NCBI GenBank assembly: GCA_014804485.1 | Contig: JAAUZT010000002.1 | Location: forward strand, 1-64,000 | Length of the DNA stretch: 64,000 nt | Direction of reading: 5' to 3' | DNA from: Lachnospiraceae bacterium | GTDB taxonomy: Bacteria; Bacillota; Clostridia; Lachnospirales; Lachnospiraceae | Shown here: positions 25,292-34,894 of the stretch, piece after piece | Position numbering within the stretch: the stretch's first letter is position 1 | How the letters are laid out: the number at the start of each line of letters is the position of its first letter | Notes under the pieces: model-generated | Database searches by the model: none | What the model was told of the DNA's origin: nothing | Seen by the model: the letters and a program-made list of their open reading frames with translations, nothing else | Program-made: the position numbers and the translations under genes

Positions 25292-26002
25292 ATGGCAATG
25301 TTAGAAGTGAAAGATCTTCATGTACATTATGGTGTGATAGAGGCGATCAAGGGAATCAGTTTCGAAGTGGAGCAGGGAGAGATCATCGCGCTGATCGGTG
25401 CTAACGGTGCGGGCAAGACCACAACTCTGCACACGATTACGGGTCTGATCAAGCCCACCAGCGGCAGTATCTTCTTCGAGGGCAAGGATATCACGAAGAC
25501 GCCGGGCTATAAGATCGTACCCATGGGTATGGCGCATGTGCCCGAGGGAAGGCGCGTGTTTGCCCAGATGTCGGTCTATGACAATCTGCTGATGGGTGCC
25601 TATACGAGAAAAGATAAGGACGAGATCAAGGAGAATCTGCACATGGTGTACGAACGTTTTCCGAGATTGGAGGAACGTAAGACACAGATGGCGGGAACTT
25701 TAAGCGGCGGTGAACAGCAGATGCTTGCCATGGGGCGTGCGCTTATGAGCCAGCCGAACATTATCCTGATGGACGAGCCTTCCATGGGATTATCCCCGAT
25801 CTTTGTCAATGAGATCTTCGATATCATCAGACGGGTAAGCGAGTCGGGCACAACGGTGCTGTTAGTAGAGCAGAACGCGAAGAAAGCGTTGTCTATAGCG
25901 GACAGAGCTTATGTATTGGAGACGGGTACTATTTCGCTGTCGGGTGATGCGGATGAGCTGATGCATAATGAGGCGGTGAAGAAAGCGTACTTAGGAGAAT
26001 AA
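25292..26002 (+). CDS. livF: Branched-chain amino acid ABC transporter ATP-binding protein LivF
   Basis: A 236-aa ATPase: Walker A GANGAGKTT, MAHVPEGRRVFAQMSV (typical of LivF), signature LSGGEQQMLAMGRAL, Walker B IILMDEPSMGLSP, and EQNAKKAL in place of the switch His-containing loop, as is usual for LivF. It is the last gene of the liv operon; a terminator hairpin follows at 26026. Confidence 0.95.
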   Translation: MAMLEVKDLHVHYGVIEAIKGISFEVEQGEIIALIGANGAGKTTTLHTITGLIKPTSGSIFFEGKDITKTPGYKIVPMGMAHVPEGRRVFAQMSVYDNLLMGAYTRKDKDEIKENLHMVYERFPRLEERKTQMAGTLSGGEQQMLAMGRALMSQPNIILMDEPSMGLSPIFVNEIFDIIRRVSESGTTVLLVEQNAKKALSIADRAYVLETGTISLSGDADELMHNEAVKKAYLGE

Positions 26003-26025
26003 AGGCGGAAACATAGAAATATATG

Positions 26026-26070
26026 ATTAGCTGGCTAAATTAAACAAAATTTAGTCAGCTAATTTGTTTG
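26026..26070. terminator. Terminator between liv operon and DUF2339 gene
   Basis: ATTAGCTGGCTAAATT/AATTTAGTCAGCTAAT 16-bp stem (one wobble) followed by TTGTTTG. The symmetric A/T flanks suit both directions between the two convergent units. Confidence 0.8.
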
Positions 26071-26090
26071 TTATATGTATATAGCGAAGC

Positions 26091-28451
26091 TCAGCTTTTC
26101 TTAAAATTTGTGTCAATCTTATGATAAATAAAACTGATTGCAAAGCACAGAACGCCGGATACGAAGAAGCTGACGGCATTCTCGATGGTACTGTCATACT
26201 GTATATCGATCATGATCAGCTTGACAATGCTGATCATAGATAGAATCAGGCCGTATAGGCGGAAGGTAATGTTATTCCGATAGAATCCGATGATAATACT
26301 TAAGATGGCGAACAACAGTAAGCTGATGCTGATCATATAATTGACCACGTCATAGGAATTCAGGACACAGACCATGAACGCAGTATACTTGAATGCGATA
26401 TAGTATCCAGCCCTTTGGTCGTGGAGCAATAATCTGCGCGAATTGATCAGGAACAGTAATGCGGTGATCATGATTGTGGCAGTTTTCCATGAACCATAGC
26501 CGATACCGACACATCCCGCGATCATAAGCAGGGCATTGATCGCAAGAAGCATGTATTCCACCGGTTTTGAGGTGCCGAAATAGGATAGTTTTGTCAGAAT
26601 CAGATGGATCAACGCCAGGATAAAGAAGGAAATCAGGTTCGCTTTGATCGAGGTATATTCTATGGTACGGATATATTCCGCGTTATAGTCTAGCATGAAC
26701 CGGTAGGCGCTGTCACGTACTACAATGACTAAGACCAGGTTGATCAGGATGTAGCCGATTATCTTGAAGCCGGTCAGATCCGTTGTACGGCAGACAAACA
26801 GGAAGGTAAGATATATAGCGGCGGTCATGATCAGATAATCAACACAGTGGTTTGCGAAAAAATTCGTGAACGTGTACGCTCCGTAAACGTACGCGGTAGA
26901 GAAATTCGGAATAAGCAGTTCTGCGGTAAATGCCAGACCGGCATACAGATACAGCTTTTTATCCTTTACCTTGCCATAGATCATAGCCGGTATGACAGTC
27001 AGATACGCATAAAGATGGCTCTGAATGAACGGATGGTTGTGGCAGCCCAGATAGATCACGGCGAGAAAGAAGATTTCCGAAATAATCTCATATGTGGCAT
27101 GTTTTTTATACACATAGAACAGCAGTGCGATCGCGGCAATGTACATGAATAGATAAGTAGTGTCTTTCGAAAAAAGTTCCGTCAGGTGGAACAGCCAGAT
27201 GAAAGTGACGGAGTTTACTATGGTCAATAGCTGAAAAGCAATACCGTCGCGATATTCTTCCCTATAAGAAAAATAAAATTCCGCCAGCATATAGAGCATG
27301 ATGACTAAGATGTTGATGACTCTCAACCCGGTCGGTTTCATGAGTGCTAATCCCACCAGGAAAACAATCAAGTTCATGGCTTTGCAAATGTGATTGCACA
27401 GATTCTGGACATAATTCGTACGATCCCTGCCGGCAAAGACAACGGCGGAGATAAAGTAGAAGACGGTCAGAACGAAATATTTTGCGGCATCGGCATCGTG
27501 GACACATAGAGCCGTTCCCAGAATTGTGGCGATGAGGATACCTGACTGGCCTATGATATGGAAGACCATGTTTTTCAGTCCGGGCAGATATTTCACCAGT
27601 ATGGCCCAGACTAAGATCAGCATATATAGTGTCATATCTCCGATTACTTTAAAATACAGATCGCTTAACAACAGTGAAATGTATAGGGAACCGATACCGC
27701 AGCCGATCAGTGCGGTGAAGAACTTATTGGTACGGTTCTTTCTGGAAGGTATGTATCCGGCCGCTAATATGGCGAAGCTGATGACATACAGACCGATCAG
27801 CTTTATTGTGTCGGTCAGATAGGGCAGCATGAGTGTGGCAAAAATAATCAGGCTGATAAAGATCAGCACGGAGGCAAAGATACCCATAAAATTCCTGCCG
27901 AAGAGTTTCTCATAGTCACGGGACTTAGACTGCTGTGCGGTGTCGGCAGTGGGAGCGTCCGTTGGAAACTTTGTCTGTTGAAATGCAGTCGGAGTCTGGG
28001 ATTGTATTGTCCGTTGGGGCGCAGCTGGAGCCTGGGACTGTATTGCCCGTTGGGACGCAGCCGGAGTCTGGGACTGTATTGCCTGTTGGGGCGCAGCCGG
28101 GTACGGGGACTGTACAGTCTGTTGAGCCATAGCAGAGAAGGGGGATTGTAGCATCTGTTGAGCGATAGCCTGTGAGATGGGCTCCTGTATGTCGGAGGAG
28201 ATTCCGGCAGACTGTCTGACTGGCGGAACGCTTGATATCGGTGCGTGATACGGGGATTTTTTCAATAGTTGTAATTGATTATTCAGATATCTCAGCTCTG
28301 TTTCAAAATAATTAATTTTATCCTGTTGTATTGCATTGCTTTGAAGATCCTGGTTTTGAGCTGCGTACTTATAGATTAACTCGTTCAGTTGTTTTCTCGC
28401 ATTCAACAGATCATTCTCGAATTCCAGCAGATCGGTTTCTCTTGGGTCCAT
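26091..28451 (-). CDS. DUF2339-like polytopic membrane protein
   Basis: A 786-aa protein if started at MDPRETDLLEFENDLL (GAGGA upstream); the longer frame adds 52 charged residues without an RBS. Residues 1-65 form a coiled coil. A Gln/Ala/Pro-rich linker follows with a repeated 12-13-residue unit (AIQSQTPAASQR, AIQSQAPAAPQR, TIQSQTPTAFQQ). After RDYEKLFGRNFMGIFASVL there are about twenty or more membrane helices, the layout of DUF2339 proteins. The function of this family is unknown; a role at the cell envelope is a guess. It is monocistronic and convergent with the liv operon. Confidence 0.75.
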   Translation of the reverse strand: MDPRETDLLEFENDLLNARKQLNELIYKYAAQNQDLQSNAIQQDKINYFETELRYLNNQLQLLKKSPYHAPISSVPPVRQSAGISSDIQEPISQAIAQQMLQSPFSAMAQQTVQSPYPAAPQQAIQSQTPAASQRAIQSQAPAAPQRTIQSQTPTAFQQTKFPTDAPTADTAQQSKSRDYEKLFGRNFMGIFASVLIFISLIIFATLMLPYLTDTIKLIGLYVISFAILAAGYIPSRKNRTNKFFTALIGCGIGSLYISLLLSDLYFKVIGDMTLYMLILVWAILVKYLPGLKNMVFHIIGQSGILIATILGTALCVHDADAAKYFVLTVFYFISAVVFAGRDRTNYVQNLCNHICKAMNLIVFLVGLALMKPTGLRVINILVIMLYMLAEFYFSYREEYRDGIAFQLLTIVNSVTFIWLFHLTELFSKDTTYLFMYIAAIALLFYVYKKHATYEIISEIFFLAVIYLGCHNHPFIQSHLYAYLTVIPAMIYGKVKDKKLYLYAGLAFTAELLIPNFSTAYVYGAYTFTNFFANHCVDYLIMTAAIYLTFLFVCRTTDLTGFKIIGYILINLVLVIVVRDSAYRFMLDYNAEYIRTIEYTSIKANLISFFILALIHLILTKLSYFGTSKPVEYMLLAINALLMIAGCVGIGYGSWKTATIMITALLFLINSRRLLLHDQRAGYYIAFKYTAFMVCVLNSYDVVNYMISISLLLFAILSIIIGFYRNNITFRLYGLILSMISIVKLIMIDIQYDSTIENAVSFFVSGVLCFAISFIYHKIDTNFKKS

Positions 28452-28607
28452 AGATATCCTCGTTTCTGCACATGCTTTGCCGTAAGTCTGCATGGACAGG
28501 GCACGTGTGCGATGATCTTCCCTGTGGGAACGGGAAGATGGTGGATGCTTTTTTGTTTTCATCATCGTATCATTGATGCGTGGGAACGTCAATGACATAT
28601 CAATCAA

Positions 28608-28672
28608 CCGGTATTTAATCCGGTATTTAACCAGAAAAAATAAAAATAAAAATAAAATAAAAATAAAAGGAA
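28608..28672. other. Low-complexity intergenic DNA
   Basis: A CCGGTATTTAAY duplication (28608-28632) is followed by A-rich AAAATAAAAATAA-type low-complexity DNA. It separates the DUF2339 gene from the promoter of the small peptide gene. Confidence 0.6.
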
Positions 28673-28679
28673 AAATTTG

Positions 28680-28708
28680 TTGACAAGAAAGCGTAACTGG
28701 TATAAGCT
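28680..28708 (+). promoter_or_regulatory. Promoter of small peptide gene
   Basis: TTGACA (28680-28685) with TATAAG at 28701 (15-bp spacing) or TAAGCT at 28703 (17-bp). It lies about 100 bp before the small ORF. Confidence 0.5.
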
Positions 28709-28809
28709 AACAATAATGTTGCTTAAGCTTGTGAAAACTTAGGAGTAAAAAGTTAAAAGCAGAAGTAATCCGTTTCAATCAAATAAACTAAGCAAAGGAG
28801 GTAAAAAAT

Positions 28810-28911
28810 ATGTTTAAAGATATGAAGAACAGAATCAATATGCATACAAAATCAGATTTTAATAAGGTAAACATAAAATTACCTCCGCAGATAGAGGACC
28901 ATGCCAAGTAA
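28810..28911 (+). CDS. Small 33-aa peptide, unknown function
   Basis: A reading frame from ATG 28810 to TAA encodes 33 residues beginning MFKDMKNRINMHTKSDF and ending QIEDHAK. It has a perfect AAGGAGGT Shine-Dalgarno eight bases upstream, a promoter about 100 bp upstream and a strong terminator 45 bp downstream. That combination makes real translation likely despite the length. It is basic and hydrophilic, without Cys, a Gly-Gly leader cleavage site or a membrane segment. It directly precedes genes for a heterodimeric ABC exporter, so export substrate, immunity or regulatory peptide are all possible. I do not recognise it. Confidence 0.55.
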   Translation: MFKDMKNRINMHTKSDFNKVNIKLPPQIEDHAK

Positions 28912-28954
28912 AGAATTGTGACTGGACTGGTCAATATGTGTGTTAGGCTTATTC

Positions 28955-28988
28955 AATGGCTGTGGTAATTTTACCACAGCCATTTTCT
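28955..28988 (+). terminator. Terminator after small peptide gene
   Basis: AATGGCTGTGGTAA/TTACCACAGCCATT 14-bp perfect stem followed by TTCT. It lies 29 bp before the start of the ABC exporter gene, so it may act as a partial terminator. Confidence 0.8.
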
Positions 28989-29016
28989 ATGTGTTTATGA
29001 GGGAGGGGAGGAAAAG

Positions 29017-30750
29017 ATGAAAAAAATATCAAGTTACATATGGGAGTACAGGATTCCGTACCTGGCTGCCATCGCGTCACTGCTGATTGCGGTTACGCTT
29101 GACATGATGGGACCGCGGCTGACGGCACGGGTAGTGGATGACGTTATTGTAGGCGGCAATATTGGAGAATTGAAATATCTGCTGCTGGGATTTCTGGGGA
29201 TCGGCCTTGGCAGGTGCGTTTTTCAGTATGTGAAGGAATATACCTTTGATAAGAACGGCACGAAGATATCCGGCGACATGAGAAGAGATCTGTTCAGACA
29301 CATTCAGGGACTCAGCGCAGACTTCTTTGACAGGAATAATACGGGCGAGCTGATGGCGCGTGTAAAAGAGGATATAGACCGTATCTGGGATGCAATGAGT
29401 TATGTCAGTATGCTCTTGATTGAGGTAATCTACCACACGAGCATTATTCTGGTGTGCATGTATATGCTTAACTGGAAGCTGGCGCTGATCCCTACGGCGG
29501 CAATGCTGCTCTGCGGTTTTATTGCGGTAATCATGGAGCGAAGGCTTGGAAAGGTCTATGAGGAGATCAGCGAGGAGAATGCAGTGCTCAACACGGTGGC
29601 AGAGGAGAACCTGGCGGGTGTGCGGACGGTGAAGGCTTTTGCCAGAGAGAAGTTTGAGATCGGCAAATTTCTGTCACATAATAAGAGGTACTATGATTTG
29701 AATATGGAACAGTCTAAGGTGTTCGTGCGGTATTATCCGTGTTTCTCAGTTGTGACTAAAGTATTACCGTTGTTGACTATTTTGGTCGGTGGGAAATTTG
29801 TCATAGACGGCGAGATGACGTTGGGGCAGCTGACTGCTTTCGTGGAGTATTCCACCAATATCGTATGGCCGATGGAGATGCTGGGCTGGTTGACTAACAG
29901 TTTCTCCGCGGCGGTGGCTTCCAATAAGAAAATCAAGAAGATCTATGAGGAGAAACCAAGCGTTGTGGAATCGACTAATCCGGTCAAACTAGAAAAAGTG
30001 GCCGGAAAAGTCTGCTTCGACCACGTATCATTTCATAAAGCAGATCAGTATGAGATTCTGCATGACATATCCTTTACGGTGGAGGCGGGCAGGACGTTGG
30101 GGATTATGGGCGCTACCGGTGCCGGGAAGACTTCCATCGTACAGCTTCTGCAGCGCATGTATGATGCCACGGACGGAGCCGTCTATCTGGATGATGTGAA
30201 TATTAAGGATATGTCTTTGGAGCAGCTTCGTACCAGCGTAAGCTACGTGATGCAGGATGTATTCCTGTTTTCGGATACGATCAATGACAATATTAAGCTG
30301 GGCAAGAAAGAGTACATAGATTTTAAGACGGTCAGGAAAGCTTCCAAGCAGGCACAGGCGAGCGGATTTATCGAGCGCATGGATGAGGCCTATGACACGG
30401 TGATCGGAGAGCGTGGTGTGGGTCTGTCCGGCGGACAGAAACAGCGGATCAGTATCGCAAGGGCACTGGCCAAGAGAGATCCTGTCCTTGTGCTGGACGA
30501 TTCCACGTCGGCGCTTGATATGGAGACGGAGCATTTAATCCAGCAGACACTAAAGACGCTGGAGAATACGACGAAGATTATTATCGCGCACAGGATCAGT
30601 GCGGTGCGGCATGCGGATGAGATTATTGTATTAGACGGCGGTGCAATCGCGGAGCGGGGCACCCATGAAGAACTGTTGGCTAAGAGAGGGCTCTATTATG
30701 AGACTTACGAATCACAGTACGGTGACATACAGACAGAGGCAGCCGTGTAG
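29017..30750 (+). CDS. Heterodimeric ABC exporter subunit with degenerate catalytic site
   Basis: A 577-aa half transporter: six membrane helices (residues about 15-300) then an ATPase domain with Walker A GATGAGKTS (about 365-373), signature LSGGQKQR and Walker B LVLDDSTSALD. The catalytic Glu after Walker B is Asp (DD in place of DE), as in the degenerate-site subunit of BmrC/TM287-type heterodimers. The next gene supplies the complementary subunit. Such pairs export drugs, lipids or peptides; the substrate here is unknown. GGGAGG RBS. Confidence 0.9.
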   Translation: MKKISSYIWEYRIPYLAAIASLLIAVTLDMMGPRLTARVVDDVIVGGNIGELKYLLLGFLGIGLGRCVFQYVKEYTFDKNGTKISGDMRRDLFRHIQGLSADFFDRNNTGELMARVKEDIDRIWDAMSYVSMLLIEVIYHTSIILVCMYMLNWKLALIPTAAMLLCGFIAVIMERRLGKVYEEISEENAVLNTVAEENLAGVRTVKAFAREKFEIGKFLSHNKRYYDLNMEQSKVFVRYYPCFSVVTKVLPLLTILVGGKFVIDGEMTLGQLTAFVEYSTNIVWPMEMLGWLTNSFSAAVASNKKIKKIYEEKPSVVESTNPVKLEKVAGKVCFDHVSFHKADQYEILHDISFTVEAGRTLGIMGATGAGKTSIVQLLQRMYDATDGAVYLDDVNIKDMSLEQLRTSVSYVMQDVFLFSDTINDNIKLGKKEYIDFKTVRKASKQAQASGFIERMDEAYDTVIGERGVGLSGGQKQRISIARALAKRDPVLVLDDSTSALDMETEHLIQQTLKTLENTTKIIIAHRISAVRHADEIIVLDGGAIAERGTHEELLAKRGLYYETYESQYGDIQTEAAV

Positions 30751-30863
30751 TCCGGGAAACAGGCAGAAGGAACATGTCGGTCCGGAGTACGGGATGACAG
30801 AGAATATGACACTTGTGTCGTATAAAACGGCATATATGTCAGAGTGAGAGGATGGTGATATAA

Positions 30864-32636
30864 ATGGCAGTAAATTCTTATAAAGATGACGAGCAGAGTG
30901 TGGAGCGCGGCAAAACACAGACTTTAATGCGCCTCTTTCGGTATCTGCTGGCATATAAATGGCAGATCATATTAGTGCTGCTGATTATGGGATACGGTGT
31001 ATTGATCAGTCTGGTCAATCCGCTGATTATGGAGTCGGCGATAGATGCTCACATCGCAGTGGGAGATTTAAGCGGACTTTATAAGCTTCTGGCGGTTGCG
31101 CTGGTGCTCAATCTATTGCTGGTGGTGACGGTGAAACTGCGCATGTATATTATGGCGAAGGTGTGCAACGAGATTCTGCTGACTATCAGGCAGGAGCTGT
31201 ATACGCATATCCAGAAATTGGATTTCCGTTTTTTTGACAGCAGACCGACCGGTAAAATATTATCCCGAATCATCGGAGATATTAATTCGCTCAAAGATGT
31301 GTTGTCCAACTGTGTGACGACTCTGATACCGGACGGATTGACGGTTATTGCGGTGGTGGTGATTATGATCTGGAAGAATCCGAAGCTGGCGCTTGCATCC
31401 ATGATGACGATTCCGTTTATGGCGGCGGCCATTTTGTTTATTCAGATCAAAGCGCACCCGCGATGGCAGCTGTTTCGGAAGAAATCTGCCAACTTAAATG
31501 CTTTTATCCATGAGGACATGGCGGGTATGCGGATTATACAGAGTTTCCACGCGCAGGGGGAGACGGAGGATACCTTTGAGGAGCTGTTGATGGAACATCG
31601 CACGAGTTTCTTCGATGCTGTGCGCATGAGTGACGCTTTCGGCTCGGTTATCGATCTGTCCTGGGGACTGGGATGCATACTGTTGTATTACACGGGTATT
31701 ATAGTGCTTGGCGTAGGTCAGGTGTCTGTGGGTACTTTCATTGCCTTCGGAACTTATCTGAATATGTTCTGGCAGCCGATCCACAATATCAGTAACTTCT
31801 ATAATCAGTTAGTGACCAATATTGCAGGCGCCGAGCGGATCTTCGAGATACTGGACACACCGCCGGCGATTGCGGACGGCGAGGGCGCGGCGCAGATGCC
31901 GCCGATCCGGGGAGAAGTTACTTTTGCGCATGTGAGCTTCTCCTATGACGATAAGGTAAAAGTACTGGATGACGTGAGCTTCCGGATTAAGCCGGGTGAG
32001 ACGATTGCGCTGGTAGGACCTACCGGTGCGGGTAAATCTACGATCGTCAATCTGATCAGCCGGTTTTATGATGTGCAGGAAGGAACCGTAACCGTTGACG
32101 GGCATGATGTGAAGAAGGTGTCCATTGAGAGTCTGAGAAGGCAGATGGGCATCATGACACAGGATAACTTCCTGTTTTCCGGCACAATTAAAGACAACAT
32201 ACGTTATGGAAAATTGGACGCCACGGATGAAGAGATTATTGCGGCGGCGAAGGCGGTCAATGCTCATGATTTTATCATGCGCTTGGAGAAAGGGTATGAC
32301 ACCGAGCTTTCGGAGCGGGGCGGCGGGCTATCCATCGGACAGAGACAGCTGCTGGCATTTGCCAGGACGATGGTTTCCGATCCGAAGATCCTGATATTGG
32401 ATGAGGCTACGTCCAGCATTGACACGAAGACGGAGCTGCTGGTACAAGAGGGGATCGAACATCTGCTGGCAGGCAGGACTTCTTTTGTCATAGCCCACAG
32501 GCTCTCCACGATCCAGAAAGCCGATCGGATCTTTGTTGTGGACGATGGCAGGATCGCCGAGGAAGGAAATGCACGGGAGCTGATGGAAAGAAAGGGGATA
32601 TATTATCAGTTGTATATGGCGCAGTTTTGCGCGTAA
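30864..32636 (+). CDS. Heterodimeric ABC exporter subunit with degenerate signature
   Basis: A 590-aa half transporter with six helices and an ATPase domain: Walker A GPTGAGKS (about 385-392), signature altered to LSIGQRQ, Walker B ILILDEATSSID with intact catalytic Glu, and switch AHRLST. The altered signature here and the altered catalytic residue in the preceding subunit together give one canonical and one degenerate ATP site, the hallmark of a heterodimer. A gap of 113 bp containing a GACAC/GTGTC hairpin separates the genes. Resembles BmrD/YheH-type partners. Confidence 0.9.
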   Translation: MAVNSYKDDEQSVERGKTQTLMRLFRYLLAYKWQIILVLLIMGYGVLISLVNPLIMESAIDAHIAVGDLSGLYKLLAVALVLNLLLVVTVKLRMYIMAKVCNEILLTIRQELYTHIQKLDFRFFDSRPTGKILSRIIGDINSLKDVLSNCVTTLIPDGLTVIAVVVIMIWKNPKLALASMMTIPFMAAAILFIQIKAHPRWQLFRKKSANLNAFIHEDMAGMRIIQSFHAQGETEDTFEELLMEHRTSFFDAVRMSDAFGSVIDLSWGLGCILLYYTGIIVLGVGQVSVGTFIAFGTYLNMFWQPIHNISNFYNQLVTNIAGAERIFEILDTPPAIADGEGAAQMPPIRGEVTFAHVSFSYDDKVKVLDDVSFRIKPGETIALVGPTGAGKSTIVNLISRFYDVQEGTVTVDGHDVKKVSIESLRRQMGIMTQDNFLFSGTIKDNIRYGKLDATDEEIIAAAKAVNAHDFIMRLEKGYDTELSERGGGLSIGQRQLLAFARTMVSDPKILILDEATSSIDTKTELLVQEGIEHLLAGRTSFVIAHRLSTIQKADRIFVVDDGRIAEEGNARELMERKGIYYQLYMAQFCA

Positions 32637-32688
32637 GTGTAATGTGAAATATTTGCAAAATTTATCTGCATAATTTATCGTAATCGTG

Positions 32689-32719
32689 TTGACATTATTG
32701 TAAATTACTTTATAATTTA
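32689..32719 (+). promoter_or_regulatory. LacI-gene promoter with palindrome over the -10
   Basis: TTGACA (32689-32694), 16 bp, TATAAT (32711-32716). TAAATTA-N5-TAATTTA (32701-32719) is a palindrome covering the -10. The same layout recurs at 38845-38875 before the epimerase operon with matching changes on both arms, suggesting a shared operator. Confidence 0.7.
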
Positions 32720-32845
32720 AGTGTATTGCTTAAATTTTAGTCTATAATCACTCGTAACTGGTATATTCCGGTATCGTATGCAGTTTCGGATATCACAATA
32801 CAAGGAGAAGACCGGTGTAAATACGGGCACAATATTGGGGGAATT

Positions 32846-33874
32846 ATGGCAAAAGCGGTTAAAATGGCAGACATTGCCAAAGTTATGGGGGTCAGTACGG
32901 TCACGGTATCGAAGGCGTTGTCTGACCAGAAGGGCGTCAGCGAGGAACTTCGTGCCCGAATTAAGAAACAGGCACAGGAGATGGGATACCGGACGGCGGC
33001 TTCCATAAGTCGGGAGCGGGCGAAGAAGAATGCAAGCTATACCATTGGTGTCATCGTGGCGGACCGGTTTCTGGACAAATATGAATCTTTCTACTGGACA
33101 CTGTATCAGGACGTGGCTACGGCAGCGGTACAGAAAGGGTGTTTTACCATGCTGGAGGTGCTGCAGAGTGAGGACGAGAATCAGATGATCATGCCTAAAC
33201 TACTGCAGGAGAAGAAGACGGAAGGGCTGGTGATCATCGGCAGGCTTAAGAAGGATTACCTGGAGAAGTTGATGGAATATGCTTCGATCCCCGTATTTTT
33301 TCTGGATTTCTATGATCGGGACGGGAAGTATGATGCTATTGTGTCCAACAGTTTCCACGGCATGTATATCATGACGAATTATCTGTTTGATATGGGACAC
33401 CGGGATATCGGTTTTGTAGGCAACGTGCTTGCCACGGACAGCATCACGGATCGTTATTTCGGCTACGTGAAGTCTCTGTATGAACACGGCGTCGATGTGA
33501 ATAGAGCGTGGGTATTAAACGACAGGGATCCGGACACGGGCAGATCGGATGAGGGATTTGAGATCAGGTTGCCGGAGCGGATGCCTACGGCGTTTGTATG
33601 CAATAATGATACGGCGGCGGCGATGCTCGTGCAGACATTGCAGCGGGCGGGTTATCGGATACCGCAGGATATATCGGTAGTGGGCTATGACAATTATCAG
33701 CCGCCGGGGCTGTGTGACGTAGGAATCACTACCTATGAGGCGGATATGAAGGAGATGGCAAGGCGTGCTGTCAAAAATATGATTCGCAAGATATCGGGAG
33801 ATCATTACAAGCAGGGCGTGTATATCGTGAACGGCAGGCTGATCTGTAAGGACAGTGTGGCGAGGCGGGGATAA
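32846..33874 (+). CDS. LacI family transcriptional regulator
   Basis: A 342-aa regulator. The N-terminal helix-turn-helix VKMADIAKVMGVSTVTVSKAL and the hinge-side EMGYRTAASISR are standard; the rest is a periplasmic-binding-type sugar domain (YTIGVIVADRF, PVFFLDFYDRDG, MPTAFVCNNDTAAAML, ISVVGYDNY). It probably senses a mannoside or an intermediate and represses the adjacent mannan-oligosaccharide genes (inference from position and shared promoter palindrome). GGGGGA RBS; ends against a convergent AraC gene. Confidence 0.92.
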   Translation: MAKAVKMADIAKVMGVSTVTVSKALSDQKGVSEELRARIKKQAQEMGYRTAASISRERAKKNASYTIGVIVADRFLDKYESFYWTLYQDVATAAVQKGCFTMLEVLQSEDENQMIMPKLLQEKKTEGLVIIGRLKKDYLEKLMEYASIPVFFLDFYDRDGKYDAIVSNSFHGMYIMTNYLFDMGHRDIGFVGNVLATDSITDRYFGYVKSLYEHGVDVNRAWVLNDRDPDTGRSDEGFEIRLPERMPTAFVCNNDTAAAMLVQTLQRAGYRIPQDISVVGYDNYQPPGLCDVGITTYEADMKEMARRAVKNMIRKISGDHYKQGVYIVNGRLICKDSVARRG

Positions 33875-33957
33875 ATGATCCGAACATGCACAGCCTTTAC
33901 GGAGCACGATACAGGTAACTAAGAAGTGAAGTATAAAAAGAATAATCCCGGAACAGA

Positions 33958-34002
33958 ACAGGGGTTAAAGTATAGGCGAACCGGCCTTGCTTTAACCCCT
34001 GT
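33958..34002. terminator. Hairpin between convergent LacI and AraC genes
   Basis: ACAGGGGTTAAAG/CTTTAACCCCTGT is a perfect 13-bp stem. The stop codon of the AraC gene lies within it. No T-tract, but the placement suits bidirectional termination. Confidence 0.65.
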
Positions 34003-34894
34003 GTGCATCCCGGTACGCCTGCGGTGTGGTACCCATTTCGCGCTTAAAAAGGTTGATGAAATGATTGGTGTTCTCGAAGCCCACGTCGAGAGAGATCTCG
34101 TGTATCCGTCTGTCGGTGGTCAGAAGCAGATGCGTGGCGATCTCCAGCCTTCTCAGATTCAGATAACGCACGGGTGGAGAACCGAATGCCTGAGAAAACT
34201 CGTGGCATATGCGGTACTTACTGATGTGATAGCGTTTTTCCAGATCATCCAGACGGAGCGGAGCGGTAAAATGCGTATTCAGATATTGTCTGATCTCAGA
34301 CAGATATGGTGCGCATTTGTCTGCCGGCGCTTCCATCTTCCATGCATCGATGAATAAGTCCGTTATTATGCCCTGCAGAAGTGAAGCGTCCGTCAGCTTA
34401 TTGCGGAGACTTGCGTCGGTGCTGCCCGAAAGAAGTCGCTCCATACCGCTGAGTACGGGAGAATGAGTAGATACAATGGCGTGCAGCAACAGTCCGCCAA
34501 AGGGGACAAGGGAATCCAGTGTAGCAAGAAGAGTGCCGCGAACCAGGAAAATACTGATCTGCCATGGGGATTGTGCTGCCTCCAGTGTGAAAGAAGAGGC
34601 AGAGCAGTCCATGTAGAGAAAAGTACCTTCCGTCAGGCTGTGATTTTTTTTGCCCCAAAGCAAATTTCCGCTGCCTGTGCGCGTATAGAGCAGCATGTGA
34701 CAGTCCATCGGGTCACAGGTGAGCTTATATATAGAAGGAAACTCGAGGGTGCCGCCGCACAGCACAGTGGGCAGACGGTCTGTCGTCTCTTCCGAGAGCT
34801 CATAGAAGCTTCCGACGAAAGCTTCCGGTAGAAACTCGGGTGTCAGAGGTGGCTTGACGGATATGGATTTTTCAAAAGTTTCTTGAAATGTCAT
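33992..34894 (-). CDS. AraC family transcriptional regulator
   Basis: A 300-aa protein with an N-terminal cupin-like sensing half and a C-terminal double helix-turn-helix: LRLDDLEKRYHISKYRICHEF and RRIHEISLDVGFENTNHFINLFKREMG, the AraC/XylS signature, ending TPQAYRDAHRG. It is divergent from the sugar-binding protein gene of the mannan importer, and the 420-bp gap between them carries inverted repeats. A role as activator of the importer operon is likely by position. Confidence 0.92.
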   Translation of the reverse strand: MTFQETFEKSISVKPPLTPEFLPEAFVGSFYELSEETTDRLPTVLCGGTLEFPSIYKLTCDPMDCHMLLYTRTGSGNLLWGKKNHSLTEGTFLYMDCSASSFTLEAAQSPWQISIFLVRGTLLATLDSLVPFGGLLLHAIVSTHSPVLSGMERLLSGSTDASLRNKLTDASLLQGIITDLFIDAWKMEAPADKCAPYLSEIRQYLNTHFTAPLRLDDLEKRYHISKYRICHEFSQAFGSPPVRYLNLRRLEIATHLLLTTDRRIHEISLDVGFENTNHFINLFKREMGTTPQAYRDAHRG

